27,148 bases of DNA from Syntrophorhabdus sp. PtaB.Bin184 (GCA_002067555.1 MVQQ01000228.1:1-27148), one strand, 5' to 3'. Positions 6,804-14,017 are shown, counted from the stretch's first letter. Translations and numbers: made by a program. The notes: generated from the sequence alone by a model not told the origin.

Positions 6804-8467
6804 CGTCTGAACACCACCCTGAGGACAATATGGAGGCAAACAAAAACGAGCACCGCAATGGAGAGGAAAACCCCGACGATATCGATCCACTTGAACCCCA
6901 GTTCCTTCACGATCTCGTCGCGTGCCTCACCCCGCGCCCCGACAAGCGCCCGTATGTCGCTCCACCGTGCCTTCGTCTCGCCAAGAAGGAAGAAATTGAG
7001 GGCGATCGAAGACGGCATGGCCGCGAGGACCGTCCCTTTCACCGGCATGTAGAAGAGACCCTCCGTCTCCGGCAGCACAAGGTACATGGATTGATAAAAG
7101 GGCGCATCATTGGAGTGACAGGTCGTACAGACCTTGTCCCTCTTCTGCACCTGTGAGTAGTCATGGTGGATATCGGTGACGACGATCGATCCCTCGACCC
7201 CCACCGCACCTTTTGCAGCCCTTCCCAGATCTTCGAAGAAAGGAACCACCTCCGAGGGCACTATCCGGTCATCGCCGTTCGCGTCGATGAGGTCCTTGGT
7301 CTGTTTCATTCCCCCAAAGGCGGCCGTGATATCATCACGGGTAAGGCGTCTCCTGCCGTCCTTTTCATGAACGTTGACGTTGAAGACCATGCCCTTTTTC
7401 GAGCGCGGACTGTGACAGGTGGAACACTCGAGGTACATGAAGTGGAGTTCCGCGTGGGGCAGCCACCGGTGATGTTTCCTGTAGTCCCCGTGGCAGCGCA
7501 CGCACACAGCCACCCGTTCCGCCGCACCCAGCTCCCGGTATGCCTTCACCTTGTGGGGGTCGTGGCAATCGGTGCATTTTGCCGCCCCCGCCTTCGCATG
7601 CTTCGTCCCCTTGTAGACATTGTAGACCGTCTGGTGGCATTTTGCGCAGACATGATCATCGATCTGCTTCTGTGACACGTGACAATCAGCGCATGCCACT
7701 CCTCCCTTCCCGTGCGCGGTGAGACGATAGAGATCGACAACGGGCAGGCGGGGGATGACGCTGTGGGGATCAAGGGCCATGCCAATCCTCTGTCCCCGGG
7801 CGTTGATCTCCAGGGTCGCCTTGTGGAACACCTTGTTCTCAACGTGGCAGCCGTTGCAGGATATGGCCGTCGGGCCGACGGCATGGGAACTGCCGGTCGC
7901 GGAATAGAACCTTTTTATCTTGTAGCCATCACCTACCACCGACTGGGAATGGACGAGAAAATCCTTCCACTCCTTTTCATCGACGGACCGGTTCCCATCC
8001 TTGTCAAGAACGTCCCGGGTGATGGATTGCTTCAACTCCACCCTGACATTTATCTGTCCCCGTGCGTTCTTTGCGTGGCACCCGACACAGTTCATTTCAG
8101 CGAGGTGTTTTCGCGCCGAGGGCAGCTTGCTGTGCGCCACGGACGCATGGCAGGAGGCGCACGTCTTCGTTTCCTGCCGGGGAGTATGGACGTTGTGGCA
8201 GGACTTGCATTTCAAACCTTTACCGGAATGGACACTCGCCTCATGCTGCTTGACGGCGTCACCATGACAGGACGCGCACTCGGGTTTCTTGAGCTTCTCC
8301 GGGTGAGGCAGGTCTTTTGCATCGCTGTGGCAGGCAACGCATTTCAGTTTGGCATGGTCCGTCTTCTGGTATTTCTCATGACAATCAAGGCATTCTTGCG
8401 TCATGCCACAGAGAGGAAGGAGGAAGAGTAAGATCAGGAAGGCCGCTGCCGGGAAAAAACGTTTCAT
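6800..8467 (-). CDS. Membrane-anchored 13-heme cytochrome c with two EF-hand-like loops
   Basis: This is a periplasmic multiheme c-type cytochrome for electron transfer. With the ATG at 8467 it has 555 residues: a signal peptide (about 1-24), then thirteen CxxCH heme sites from about residue 26 to 451, and one C-terminal membrane segment (about 528-549) followed by Arg residues. Two 12-residue loops match calcium-binding EF-hands: DKDGNRSVDEKE (155-166) and DANGDDRIVPSE (395-406), each between helix-like flanks. The frame also opens with TTG at 8500, but a good promoter -10 lies inside that extension and MKRFF gives a normal signal peptide, so 8467 is preferred. It is coupled to the cytochrome b gene by an ATGA overlap. 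The pair resembles a Cbc-type quinol-to-cytochrome conduit; the terminal acceptor is unknown. Confidence 0.9.
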   Translation of the reverse strand: MKRFFPAAAFLILLFLLPLCGMTQECLDCHEKYQKTDHAKLKCVACHSDAKDLPHPEKLKKPECASCHGDAVKQHEASVHSGKGLKCKSCHNVHTPRQETKTCASCHASVAHSKLPSARKHLAEMNCVGCHAKNARGQINVRVELKQSITRDVLDKDGNRSVDEKEWKDFLVHSQSVVGDGYKIKRFYSATGSSHAVGPTAISCNGCHVENKVFHKATLEINARGQRIGMALDPHSVIPRLPVVDLYRLTAHGKGGVACADCHVSQKQIDDHVCAKCHQTVYNVYKGTKHAKAGAAKCTDCHDPHKVKAYRELGAAERVAVCVRCHGDYRKHHRWLPHAELHFMYLECSTCHSPRSKKGMVFNVNVHEKDGRRRLTRDDITAAFGGMKQTKDLIDANGDDRIVPSEVVPFFEDLGRAAKGAVGVEGSIVVTDIHHDYSQVQKRDKVCTTCHSNDAPFYQSMYLVLPETEGLFYMPVKGTVLAAMPSSIALNFFLLGETKARWSDIRALVGARGEARDEIVKELGFKWIDIVGVFLSIAVLVFVCLHIVLRVVFRR

Positions 8468-8487
8468 TCTCGTGTTCACTCCGCTGT

Positions 8488-8516
8488 ATAATACCTCCAA
8501 AAAACTTGAAATGCAA
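8488..8516 (-). promoter_or_regulatory. Predicted sigma-70-type promoter of the cytochrome operon
   Basis: On the minus strand, TTGCAT (8511-8516) and TATTAT (8488-8493) are separated by exactly 17 bases. Transcription would start near 8481 and give a leader of about 14 nt containing GGAG before the ATG at 8467. The placement also argues against the upstream TTG start for the cytochrome c. Confidence 0.6.
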
Positions 8517-8604
8517 TCACCCGGGCATTCTTCCCGATTTCTCCTCTATATTTTTTCCTTCCTGCCGATAATACATCATAGCCCGCCGGGGCATCAGAGG
8601 ACCT

Positions 8605-8868
8605 ATGGCCGAACTTTCCCAATCCGATCTCGACGCGCTCTTCGCCGACCTCGAACTCCCCGGGACAGAAAAACCAGCCCCGCAGGCCGACCTCGCTCAG
8701 GCACAGACCCGACAGACCGACCTTGACAGGCTCATGGCCGACCTTGAAGCGCTCCACGCCAACACGGCACCGGAACCTCAGGAAACCACACCCGCAAGTC
8801 CCCCTTCGGACAGCGAGAACCTCTCGCAGGACCAGATCGATGCCCTCCTGAAGGAGTTTTTGGGGTAG
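8605..8868 (+). CDS. Small protein with three FliM-like LSQxxIDALL motifs
   Basis: This 87-residue acidic protein has no signal peptide or membrane segment and matches no family I can name. It holds three copies of a short amphipathic motif: LSQSDLDALFADLE (4-17), QTDLDRLMADLEAL (37-50) and LSQDQIDALLKEFLG (73-87). They are joined by linkers rich in Pro, Ala, Gln and Thr that look disordered. The motif closely resembles the N-terminal LSQ-EIDALL segment of the flagellar switch proteins FliM and FliY, which binds phosphorylated CheY. Binding of a response regulator or another shared partner is an inference. No flagellar gene is in the window. AGAGG 4 nt before the ATG supports the start. The gene is divergent from the cytochrome operon and ends in TAG. 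Confidence 0.75.
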   Translation: MAELSQSDLDALFADLELPGTEKPAPQADLAQAQTRQTDLDRLMADLEALHANTAPEPQETTPASPPSDSENLSQDQIDALLKEFLG

Positions 8869-8889
8869 AAACAGGTTTCAGGAACAAGA

Positions 8890-8927
8890 GACGGTTTCAG
8901 GTTTCAAGTTCCAGGTTTCAGGCAAAA
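8890..8927. repeat. Second copy of the dispersed heptamer repeat
   Basis: TTCAGGT, TTCAAGT, TCCAGGT and TTCAGGC lie head to tail at 8896-8923. The 38 bases at 8890-8927 match 6065-6102 at 32 positions. The copy sits in the 157-bp gap between the convergent small LSQ protein and NUDIX genes. I see no gene, RNA or terminator in the rest of that gap. Confidence 0.75.
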
Positions 8928-9025
8928 ACGCACAAGACCTCTGAAACAAGCTGACTTCCCGGGGGGTTCGAGCACGTGGCTTGAGGCTGGCGGTGTGTGA
9001 CAGTCTCGGGATGGATACGAGCTAC

Positions 9026-9517
9026 CTAGGAAGCCTGGTGGCTGTTGATATCCAGAAGGCGTTCCAGTTCTTCGAGAAAGGCTCTCTGACCCTTGATGAT
9101 CTTTGTCCTTGCCGATGAGAGATCGAACCAGGCGGCCCTGTCGGCTTCGGGGAACTCGGCCATCCTGCCGGAACGCGGCGGCCATTCCATGGAGAAAAGG
9201 TTGCTTTTCATCTCCGCAGGGTCGCAGTCTCCCTCGAAGGCCCAGGTGGCGATAACCTTCCCACTCGGCTGCCTGACCGGCGGCAGAGCGAAAAATCCGC
9301 CTTCCGCGGGGAATCCCGTTTCCTCCTCGAATTCCCGCATAGCCGCCATGAGCTCATCCTCGCCGGGATCGATCAACCCTTTCGGGATGCTCCAGGCCCC
9401 GTCATCCTTCCCGGACCAGAAAGGCCCCCCGGGATGGATAAGCAAAACCTCAACCGCACCCCCGCATCGCCGATACATCAACAACCCCGCACTCCTTTTT
9501 CCCTCCCGGGCAGTCAC
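9026..9517 (-). CDS. NUDIX hydrolase, COG4119-like
   Basis: This is a NUDIX-fold pyrophosphohydrolase acting on a nucleoside diphosphate-linked substrate that cannot be named from sequence. The complete Nudix box begins at GLIDPGEDELMAAM and ends with REFEEETGF, carrying the metal-binding REUxEE residues. The opening KRSAGLLMYRR followed by HPGGPFWSGKDDGAWSIPKG is typical of the COG4119 group. The frame extends upstream to 9643, but that part would be encoded by tandem repeats. A GTG at 9517 has GGGGAG about 7 nt upstream, puts the conserved RSAGLL near residue 7 and gives 163 residues, so it is preferred. A TACAAT hexamer at 9539-9544 is a plausible -10, with a poor -35. The gene stands alone between CorA and the LSQ protein. 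Confidence 0.87.
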   Translation of the reverse strand: MTAREGKRSAGLLMYRRCGGAVEVLLIHPGGPFWSGKDDGAWSIPKGLIDPGEDELMAAMREFEEETGFPAEGGFFALPPVRQPSGKVIATWAFEGDCDPAEMKSNLFSMEWPPRSGRMAEFPEADRAAWFDLSSARTKIIKGQRAFLEELERLLDINSHQAS

Positions 9518-9611
9518 ATCCGTCTCCCCTTTCTGTACATTGTAGCTGAAATCGACCAGAGCATCCAGCAAAGGGGCGGCAGAAGGATTCCACCGGACCC
9601 TGCTCTTAACG

Positions 9612-9647
9612 TTCAAGCGGCTCAAGCCATTCAAGCGGTTCAAGCCG
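9612..9647. repeat. Four tandem nonamers (two 18-bp units)
   Basis: The units read TTCAAGCGG, CTCAAGCCA, TTCAAGCGG and TTCAAGCCG. As two 18-base units they agree at 16 positions. They lie between the NUDIX start and the CorA stop and produce a spurious in-frame N-terminal extension of the NUDIX gene. Unit length and sequence differ from the heptamer arrays, so this is a separate repeat. Confidence 0.8.
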
Positions 9648-9652
9648 TCTCT

Positions 9653-10564
9653 CTACTTCCTCATCCTCCAGAAAAAGAAGAAACCAAACATGGCGGCAAA
9701 GGCTATGGCGAGGATTATCCAGAACGCGTGAGGATGCTTCTGGACAGGAATGACGACGTTCATGGAAAAAGCGCTGACGACGAAGGTCGGGACCATGATC
9801 GCGATGGTTATCATGGTGAGCTTTTTCATCAGGATGTTGAGGTTGTTGTTCACGATGGAGACCCTTGCATCCATCATGCTGGCGAGAATGTTGGAATAGA
9901 TCTCGGCCTGCTTGTAGCACTGGGTGTTCTCGATGGTGATGTCGTCGAGGAGCTCCGTGTCGTCGACGGTGAACCCTATCCGCTGCGTGTATATCTTCAT
10001 CTTCTCGATGAGGACCGAGTTGGAGTTGATCGCGTTCTGATAGTACACAAGGCTCTTTTCCAGCGCGAAGAGGTTGAGAAGATACGTGTTCTCCATGGAG
10101 GTGCTGATCTTCTCGCCCAATTCGTCGGAGACCATGTCGATGACCCTTAAGTGCTCCAAAAACCTGAAAATGCTGTAGTTGACAATCTTCAGCATCGTTT
10201 CCGCCAGACGGCTGACACGGGCGAAGGTCTTGCTGTCGAAGATGGGGAGGTCCTCGGCCATCACGATGACAAGCTTGTCCTCGAAGAGGAACATGCCCAT
10301 GGATGAAACGAGGAACTCGAAGGCATGCTCGGCCTGGTAGTTGACAGGTACCTTGAGAATGATGGCGACGTGGTTCGACTCGATCTCGATACGGGAAAGC
10401 TCATCGGGGTCAAGGGCCGACTGAAGGGTGTGTTCGTCTATCTGGTACTGGTCGATGAGATGGCGTCTCTCGTTCTCATCGGGGTTGATGTAAACAGCTA
10501 TGTTCTCCGTGGCACCGACGCATTCCGTTACCCGGGAATCTACTATGTTGTAAAGCTTTACCAT
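9653..10564 (-). CDS. CorA-family divalent cation transporter with altered GMN motif
   Basis: This is a CorA-like inner-membrane channel for Mg2+ or other divalent cations. The 303-residue protein has the family layout: a soluble alpha/beta N-terminal domain (about 1-120), long helices (about 120-245) and two C-terminal membrane segments (about 250-268 and 279-298). The selectivity loop that is normally YGMN reads FSMN (266-269), so Gly is replaced by Ser while Met and Asn are kept, followed by VVIPVQKHPHAFW. The C-terminus is short and basic (WRMRK). Ion choice cannot be read from this. The gene stands alone, divergent from the cysteine-rich peptide gene. The ATG at 10564 is the only good candidate, but it lacks a strong ribosome site. 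Confidence 0.9.
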   Translation of the reverse strand: MVKLYNIVDSRVTECVGATENIAVYINPDENERRHLIDQYQIDEHTLQSALDPDELSRIEIESNHVAIILKVPVNYQAEHAFEFLVSSMGMFLFEDKLVIVMAEDLPIFDSKTFARVSRLAETMLKIVNYSIFRFLEHLRVIDMVSDELGEKISTSMENTYLLNLFALEKSLVYYQNAINSNSVLIEKMKIYTQRIGFTVDDTELLDDITIENTQCYKQAEIYSNILASMMDARVSIVNNNLNILMKKLTMITIAIMVPTFVVSAFSMNVVIPVQKHPHAFWIILAIAFAAMFGFFFFWRMRK

Positions 10565-10696
10565 GCGACATACCGTTCATGTTTGGATTGATACGTACAA
10601 TGTATCCCATCTTTCCCGAAAAAGCACCGAAATTCTCAACAAAAAATCTTTCATGTCCGCTGGCATCATACCCGGCCTCAAGTGTGACGCAGGACA

Positions 10697-10725
10697 TTGA
10701 CTGACCGGGACTATAGTGTTATAAG
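10697..10725 (+). promoter_or_regulatory. Predicted sigma-70-type promoter of the cysteine-rich peptide gene
   Basis: TTGACT (10697-10702) and TATAAG (10720-10725) are 17 bases apart. Transcription would start near 10732, leaving a 25-nt leader with an excellent AGGAGGTGA ribosome site before the ATG at 10757. This is one of the best promoter matches in the window and suggests strong expression. Confidence 0.7.
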
Positions 10726-10756
10726 ACGTAATGTTCCACATCAAGGAGGTGACACG

Positions 10757-10990
10757 ATGAAAAGATTTCTTCTCGCATCGACCATGATGGTTCTCATTGC
10801 CGCCGTCGTCATCCTGTCGTCGCCGATGGCGATTGCATCGTCCTGTCGCGAAAACTGCCGCTCCGATTGCTGCACCGACTCCAGGTGCACCAAGGAAAAG
10901 GAGGCCAAGTGCTACCAGGACTGCCTGAGGGATTGCGACAACGCTGCAACTCAACCCAGGAAGGACAAGTCCACACTGCCTCCCACGTGA
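10757..10990 (+). CDS. Small secreted cysteine-rich protein
   Basis: This is a 77-residue protein of no family I recognise. Residues 1-27 form a clear signal peptide (MKRFLLASTMMVLIAAVVILSS to about AIA), so the mature part is about 50 residues. It contains eight cysteines arranged as CxxxCxxxCC, one more Cys, then CxxxCxxxC. Two such CxxxC runs on facing helices would fit a disulfide-stapled helical hairpin. The tail is hydrophilic. A near-perfect ribosome site (AGGAGGTGA) and a strong promoter precede the ATG at 10757; the frame opens earlier, at 10697, but that would place the start inside the promoter. A periplasmic metal-binding or structural role is possible, but the function is unknown. 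Confidence 0.8.
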   Translation: MKRFLLASTMMVLIAAVVILSSPMAIASSCRENCRSDCCTDSRCTKEKEAKCYQDCLRDCDNAATQPRKDKSTLPPT

Positions 10991-10993
10991 TGG

Positions 10994-11036
10994 AAAAAAG
11001 GACCGGCACTCTCACAACGGGATAAGGTGCTGGTCC
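10994..11036 (-). terminator. Intrinsic terminator downstream of enolase
   Basis: On the minus strand a 10-bp stem with one G-U type pair (11027-11036 with 11000-11009) and a 17-nt loop is followed directly by six T residues (10994-10999). It begins 28 bp after the enolase stop and lies between the convergent enolase and cysteine-rich peptide genes. Confidence 0.75.
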
Positions 11037-11063
11037 AGCATATCCCTGCCTTCTGCAAAGCCT

Positions 11064-12347
11064 CTACTTTTTCCTGACGCTGTAAAAAACGCCTGTGCCG
11101 CCGAATATCGCCAGTTCACCGAGTTCGTCTTCGATCCTGAGAAGCTGGTTGTACTTTGCGATCCTCTCGCTTCTCGATGCCGATCCCGTCTTGATCTGGC
11201 CCACGTTGGTCGCGACGGCAAGATCCGCTATGAAGGTGTCCTCGGTCTCACCGGAGCGGTGGGAGATCACGCAGGTGTACCCTGCCCGCTTGGCCATTTC
11301 GATCGTCGTCAGCGTTTCCGTGACGGTGCCGATCTGGTTGAGCTTGATGAGGATGCTGTTGGCTATGCCTTTGCTGATCCCCTCGGCGAATATCTTCGGG
11401 TTTGTCACGAAGATGTCGTCCCCGACGATCTGGATGGTGGAAGCACACCGGTCGGTGAATATCTTCCAACCTTTCCAGTCATTCTGGGCAAACCCGTCCT
11501 CTATGGAAACGATGGGATACTTCTTCACGATCGCCTCGTAAAAATCCACCAGCTTGCCCGCGTCCCAAACGTTGCCGTCTATGTGGTATTTCCCCTTCTT
11601 GTAAAGCTCGCTCGCAGCGACATCGAGGGCCAGGAAAACATCCTTCCCCGCCTTGAAACCCGCCTTGGATATGGCTTTCATGAGCGTGTCAAGCGCTTCT
11701 GATGTCGACTGTATCTGCGGGGCGAAACCCCCTTCATCACCGACACCCGTCGAGTATCCCTTCTCCTTCAGGATACCCTTAAGAGTGTGGAACACCTCCG
11801 CACCCATCCTCAAGGCTTCGCTGAAAGAGGGCGCACCGGCGGGGACGATCATGAACTCCTGCACATCAAGGGAGTTCTGGGCGTGAGCGCCTCCGTTGAT
11901 AACGTTCATCATCGGAACAGGGATCTCCCGCCCCCTGATCCCTCCGATGTACTGGTAGAGATCCACTCCGAGAAAATCCGCCGCGGCCCGTGTAACAGCC
12001 ATGGAGACACCCAGGGTCGCGTTGGCGCCGAGGACGCTTTTGTTTTCCGTGCCGTCGGCATCGACAAGGATCTTGTCGATATAGGCCTGGTCAAGGGCAT
12101 CGAGTCCCTCGACTTCGGGAGCGATGGTGTTGTTCACGTTCTCGACGGCCTTCATCACCCCCTTGCCCTTGTACCTCTTCGCGTCACCGTCGCGCAGTTC
12201 CAGGGCCTCTCTTTCGCCGGTGGAGGCACCCGAGGGCACCATTGCCCGGCCCATCGCTCCGCTTTCCAGGACGACTTCGACCTCAACGGTGGGGTTTCCC
12301 CTGCTGTCCAGTACTTCCCGTGCATACACATCATATATCGTTGACAT
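11064..12347 (-). CDS. eno: Enolase (phosphopyruvate hydratase)
   Basis: Enolase converts 2-phosphoglycerate to phosphoenolpyruvate in the cytosol during glycolysis and gluconeogenesis. The 427-residue product has the normal length and family motifs: the N-terminal AREVLDSRGNPTVEVEV, the metal-binding Asp and Glu residues in FLALDVAASE, SIEDGF and IVGDDIFVTN, the catalytic Lys in LIKLNQIGTVTET, and the signature SHRSGETEDTFIADLAV. The frame extends upstream to 12416, but the ATG at 12347, 6 nt after AAGGAGG, gives the conserved N-terminus. The gene is alone, with its own promoter-like element upstream and a hairpin terminator downstream. Confidence 0.98.
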   Translation of the reverse strand: MSTIYDVYAREVLDSRGNPTVEVEVVLESGAMGRAMVPSGASTGEREALELRDGDAKRYKGKGVMKAVENVNNTIAPEVEGLDALDQAYIDKILVDADGTENKSVLGANATLGVSMAVTRAAADFLGVDLYQYIGGIRGREIPVPMMNVINGGAHAQNSLDVQEFMIVPAGAPSFSEALRMGAEVFHTLKGILKEKGYSTGVGDEGGFAPQIQSTSEALDTLMKAISKAGFKAGKDVFLALDVAASELYKKGKYHIDGNVWDAGKLVDFYEAIVKKYPIVSIEDGFAQNDWKGWKIFTDRCASTIQIVGDDIFVTNPKIFAEGISKGIANSILIKLNQIGTVTETLTTIEMAKRAGYTCVISHRSGETEDTFIADLAVATNVGQIKTGSASRSERIAKYNQLLRIEDELGELAIFGGTGVFYSVRKK

Positions 12348-12406
12348 GAGAACCTCCTTGTTCTGTAAGGGAACCGGTTTCACACACGACCGACTGATAT
12401 GAGTGC

Positions 12407-12435
12407 AGGATACCACAGGAACCGATATCCTTCAA
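12407..12435 (-). promoter_or_regulatory. Predicted sigma-70-type promoter of eno
   Basis: On the minus strand TTGAAG (12430-12435) and TATCCT (12407-12412) are 17 bases apart. The predicted start near 12400 leaves a leader of about 50 nt with the AAGGAGG ribosome site. The rest of the 229-bp eno/PA2779 divergent gap holds the opposing promoter and nothing else I recognise. Confidence 0.5.
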
Positions 12436-12503
12436 TGCTCATATGCTGTCACGAACGGGGATCCAAGCCGGAACAGACCCTTTGCGCCCCGTCTTAAAAG
12501 GGT

Positions 12504-12533
12504 TTGCAAACCACCGCGCATCGGATATATACT
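12504..12533 (+). promoter_or_regulatory. Predicted sigma-70-type promoter of the PA2779-like operon
   Basis: TTGCAA (12504-12509) and TATACT (12528-12533) are 18 bases apart. A start near 12540 would leave a leader of about 37 nt with an AAAGGAGGTGA ribosome site before the ATG at 12577. It would drive the four-gene block up to the cupin. Confidence 0.6.
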
Positions 12534-12576
12534 GTTACATACGATCAACCGGGTCGATTTGAAAGGAGGTGACGAC

Positions 12577-12966
12577 ATGGCCAGAAAAACTCTGGTTTAT
12601 TATCTCATCGCGGCGATGTTTATCATCGGCATCGCCCCCCGTGTCGATGCCGCGTTTCTCCCATCGGAGACGATCGGCATCCCTCATGCACAAAGGGACG
12701 CCGATATTCAGAGGATACAGGCGGTCCTCGAGATGAAGCTCGTAAGGCAAAGGCTCCTCGACCTCGGTTTCTCTCCGGGAGAGATCGAAACACGGGTCTC
12801 GGAAATGACCGATGCGCAGATCCACAGTTTTGCCCAGAAGCTTGACGACCTGAGAGTGGGCAAGGATAGCGGGCTTGGCATCGTCATAGCCGTTCTCGTT
12901 ATCATACTGCTCGTCATTCTCATCATAAACCTCACCACGGGCAAGAAGGTCGTGGTGACACAATAG
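12577..12966 (+). CDS. PA2779-family (DUF6627) small membrane protein
   Basis: This 129-residue exported membrane protein resembles the PA2779 family (DUF6627), whose function is unknown. It has a signal peptide (MARKTLVYYLIAAMFIIGIAP to about VDA). The conserved soluble part follows (about 33-95): a helix ending VRQRLLDLGFSPGEIETRVSEM and DAQIHSFAQKLDDL, then Gly-rich GKDSGLG. A single strong membrane segment lies near 100-121, with a short basic tail. GGAGGTGA before the ATG at 12577 supports the start rather than the longer open frame from 12403. It is followed by a PA2778-like peptidase gene, the partner with which this family is usually found. Confidence 0.8.
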   Translation: MARKTLVYYLIAAMFIIGIAPRVDAAFLPSETIGIPHAQRDADIQRIQAVLEMKLVRQRLLDLGFSPGEIETRVSEMTDAQIHSFAQKLDDLRVGKDSGLGIVIAVLVIILLVILIINLTTGKKVVVTQ

Positions 12967-13031
12967 CGGGTATTCGCAACGAAGGGGCCGCCGGGCGCTT
13001 TTTAATCCGCACGGTGGCCGCACGCATCCCC

Positions 13032-13574
13032 ATGAAGGTCTTACCGTTCCTCTGCGCTCTTATCCTTCTCCTGCACGGCTGCGCCTCCGGGCCTGCTCCG
13101 TTGCCCGAAGGGGCAAAGGTCCTTTCCGGTGTTCCCTTCTTCCCCCAGGAGGATTATCAGTGCGGTCCGGCCGTCCTCGCGACGGTCATGAACTACTGGT
13201 ATGCCCGCAGCGGCAGCGCCGTCAGGACGGGTGTCGATGAAATAGCGCAGGCCATCTACAGCCCCGGGGCACGGGGCGTCCTGCCCACGGACCTTGAGAA
13301 CTATCCGAGAAGGAAGGGCTTCGTGACGGAGCAGTTCACAGGTTCCATAAGCCGCCTGCGCGAGAACATCGACGGGGGCGTCCCGGTCATTCTTCTTGTC
13401 GACTACGGCCTGTCCGTTTATCGACTCGATCATTTCCTGGTGGCGACGGGTTATACCGGGGACGGCATCATCGTGAATTCAGGTCGCGAGGAAAGACAGG
13501 TCGTCTCGAATTTCGATCTGGAGAGAATATGGAAAAAGACAGGTTACTGGGCACTCCGGCTCTTTCCCTCCTGA
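13032..13574 (+). CDS. C39-like cysteine peptidase lipoprotein, PA2778 family N-terminal part
   Basis: This is a predicted lipoprotein with a papain-fold C39-type domain. From the ATG at 13032 it has 180 residues and a lipoprotein signal ending LLLHGC (Cys17). The peptidase domain starts FFPQEDYQCGP with Gln43 and probable catalytic Cys44. His134 in RLDHFLVATGY fits the second catalytic residue, and Asn149-Ser150 sits where the third residue is expected. A GTG at 13014 is possible but would lengthen the signal peptide awkwardly. In Pseudomonas PA2778 this domain is fused to TPR repeats; here the TPR part is a separate overlapping gene. The natural substrate is unknown. Confidence 0.82.
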   Translation: MKVLPFLCALILLLHGCASGPAPLPEGAKVLSGVPFFPQEDYQCGPAVLATVMNYWYARSGSAVRTGVDEIAQAIYSPGARGVLPTDLENYPRRKGFVTEQFTGSISRLRENIDGGVPVILLVDYGLSVYRLDHFLVATGYTGDGIIVNSGREERQVVSNFDLERIWKKTGYWALRLFPS

Positions 13575-14017
13575 CGGCAGGCCTCCTCTTTTGCCTTTGT
13601 TCCTGCAGTCTTCCGCGGATACTTGTCCTCAACGACCCCCTGACACCACAGGAGCACATAAATCTTGGAGTGGCCTGCGAACGATCCGGCGAACTCGACG
13701 AGGCCCTGAAAGAATACGAAAAGGCCTCAAGGACCCTGCCCACCGCTTATCTTTACATGGGCAACGTCCTTTTCCAAAAAGGAGAGTTCCCGAAGGCCGA
13801 GGAGTGCTACCGCGAAGCGATCGACAGGACCGGCGACCCCCGGGCGTACAACAACCTCGCCTGGCTCTACTATTCAACGGACAAGAACCTTGACGAGGCG
13901 GAACGGCTCGCGGGAAAGGCCGCCGAACTCTCCCCGGACAAGGAGGAATTCAAAGACACCTTGCAGAAAATAAGGGAAAAAACAGTAACCAATGACCAGA
14001 TCACAATAACCAGATAA
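13529..14017 (+). CDS. TPR-repeat lipoprotein
   Basis: This 162-residue protein has a lipoprotein-like N-terminus (hydrophobic about 9-23, then LCSC with Cys26 as likely lipid site). About three tetratricopeptide repeats follow (about 40-140, including INLGVACERSGELDEALKEY, AYLYMGNVLFQKGEFPKAEE and AYNNLAWLYYSTDKNLDEAE). These would bind partners in the periplasm or at the outer membrane. The ATG at 13529 has GGAGAG in front and overlaps the peptidase gene by 46 bp in another frame, which suggests coupled translation. The last dozen codons lie over an imperfect heptamer array (13984-14018), so the C-terminal tail after IREK looks like repeat-derived sequence rather than a conserved part. Confidence 0.83.
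   Translation: MEKDRLLGTPALSLLTAGLLFCLCSCSLPRILVLNDPLTPQEHINLGVACERSGELDEALKEYEKASRTLPTAYLYMGNVLFQKGEFPKAEECYREAIDRTGDPRAYNNLAWLYYSTDKNLDEAERLAGKAAELSPDKEEFKDTLQKIREKTVTNDQITITR

Noticed and set aside
8468..8500. TTG start at 8500 for the multiheme cytochrome
   Set aside because: A good -10 element lies inside this stretch and the ATG at 8467 gives a standard signal peptide.
8890..8927. Possible CRISPR array from short regular repeats
   Set aside because: The units are 7 bases long, adjacent and without spacers; no cas gene is in the window.
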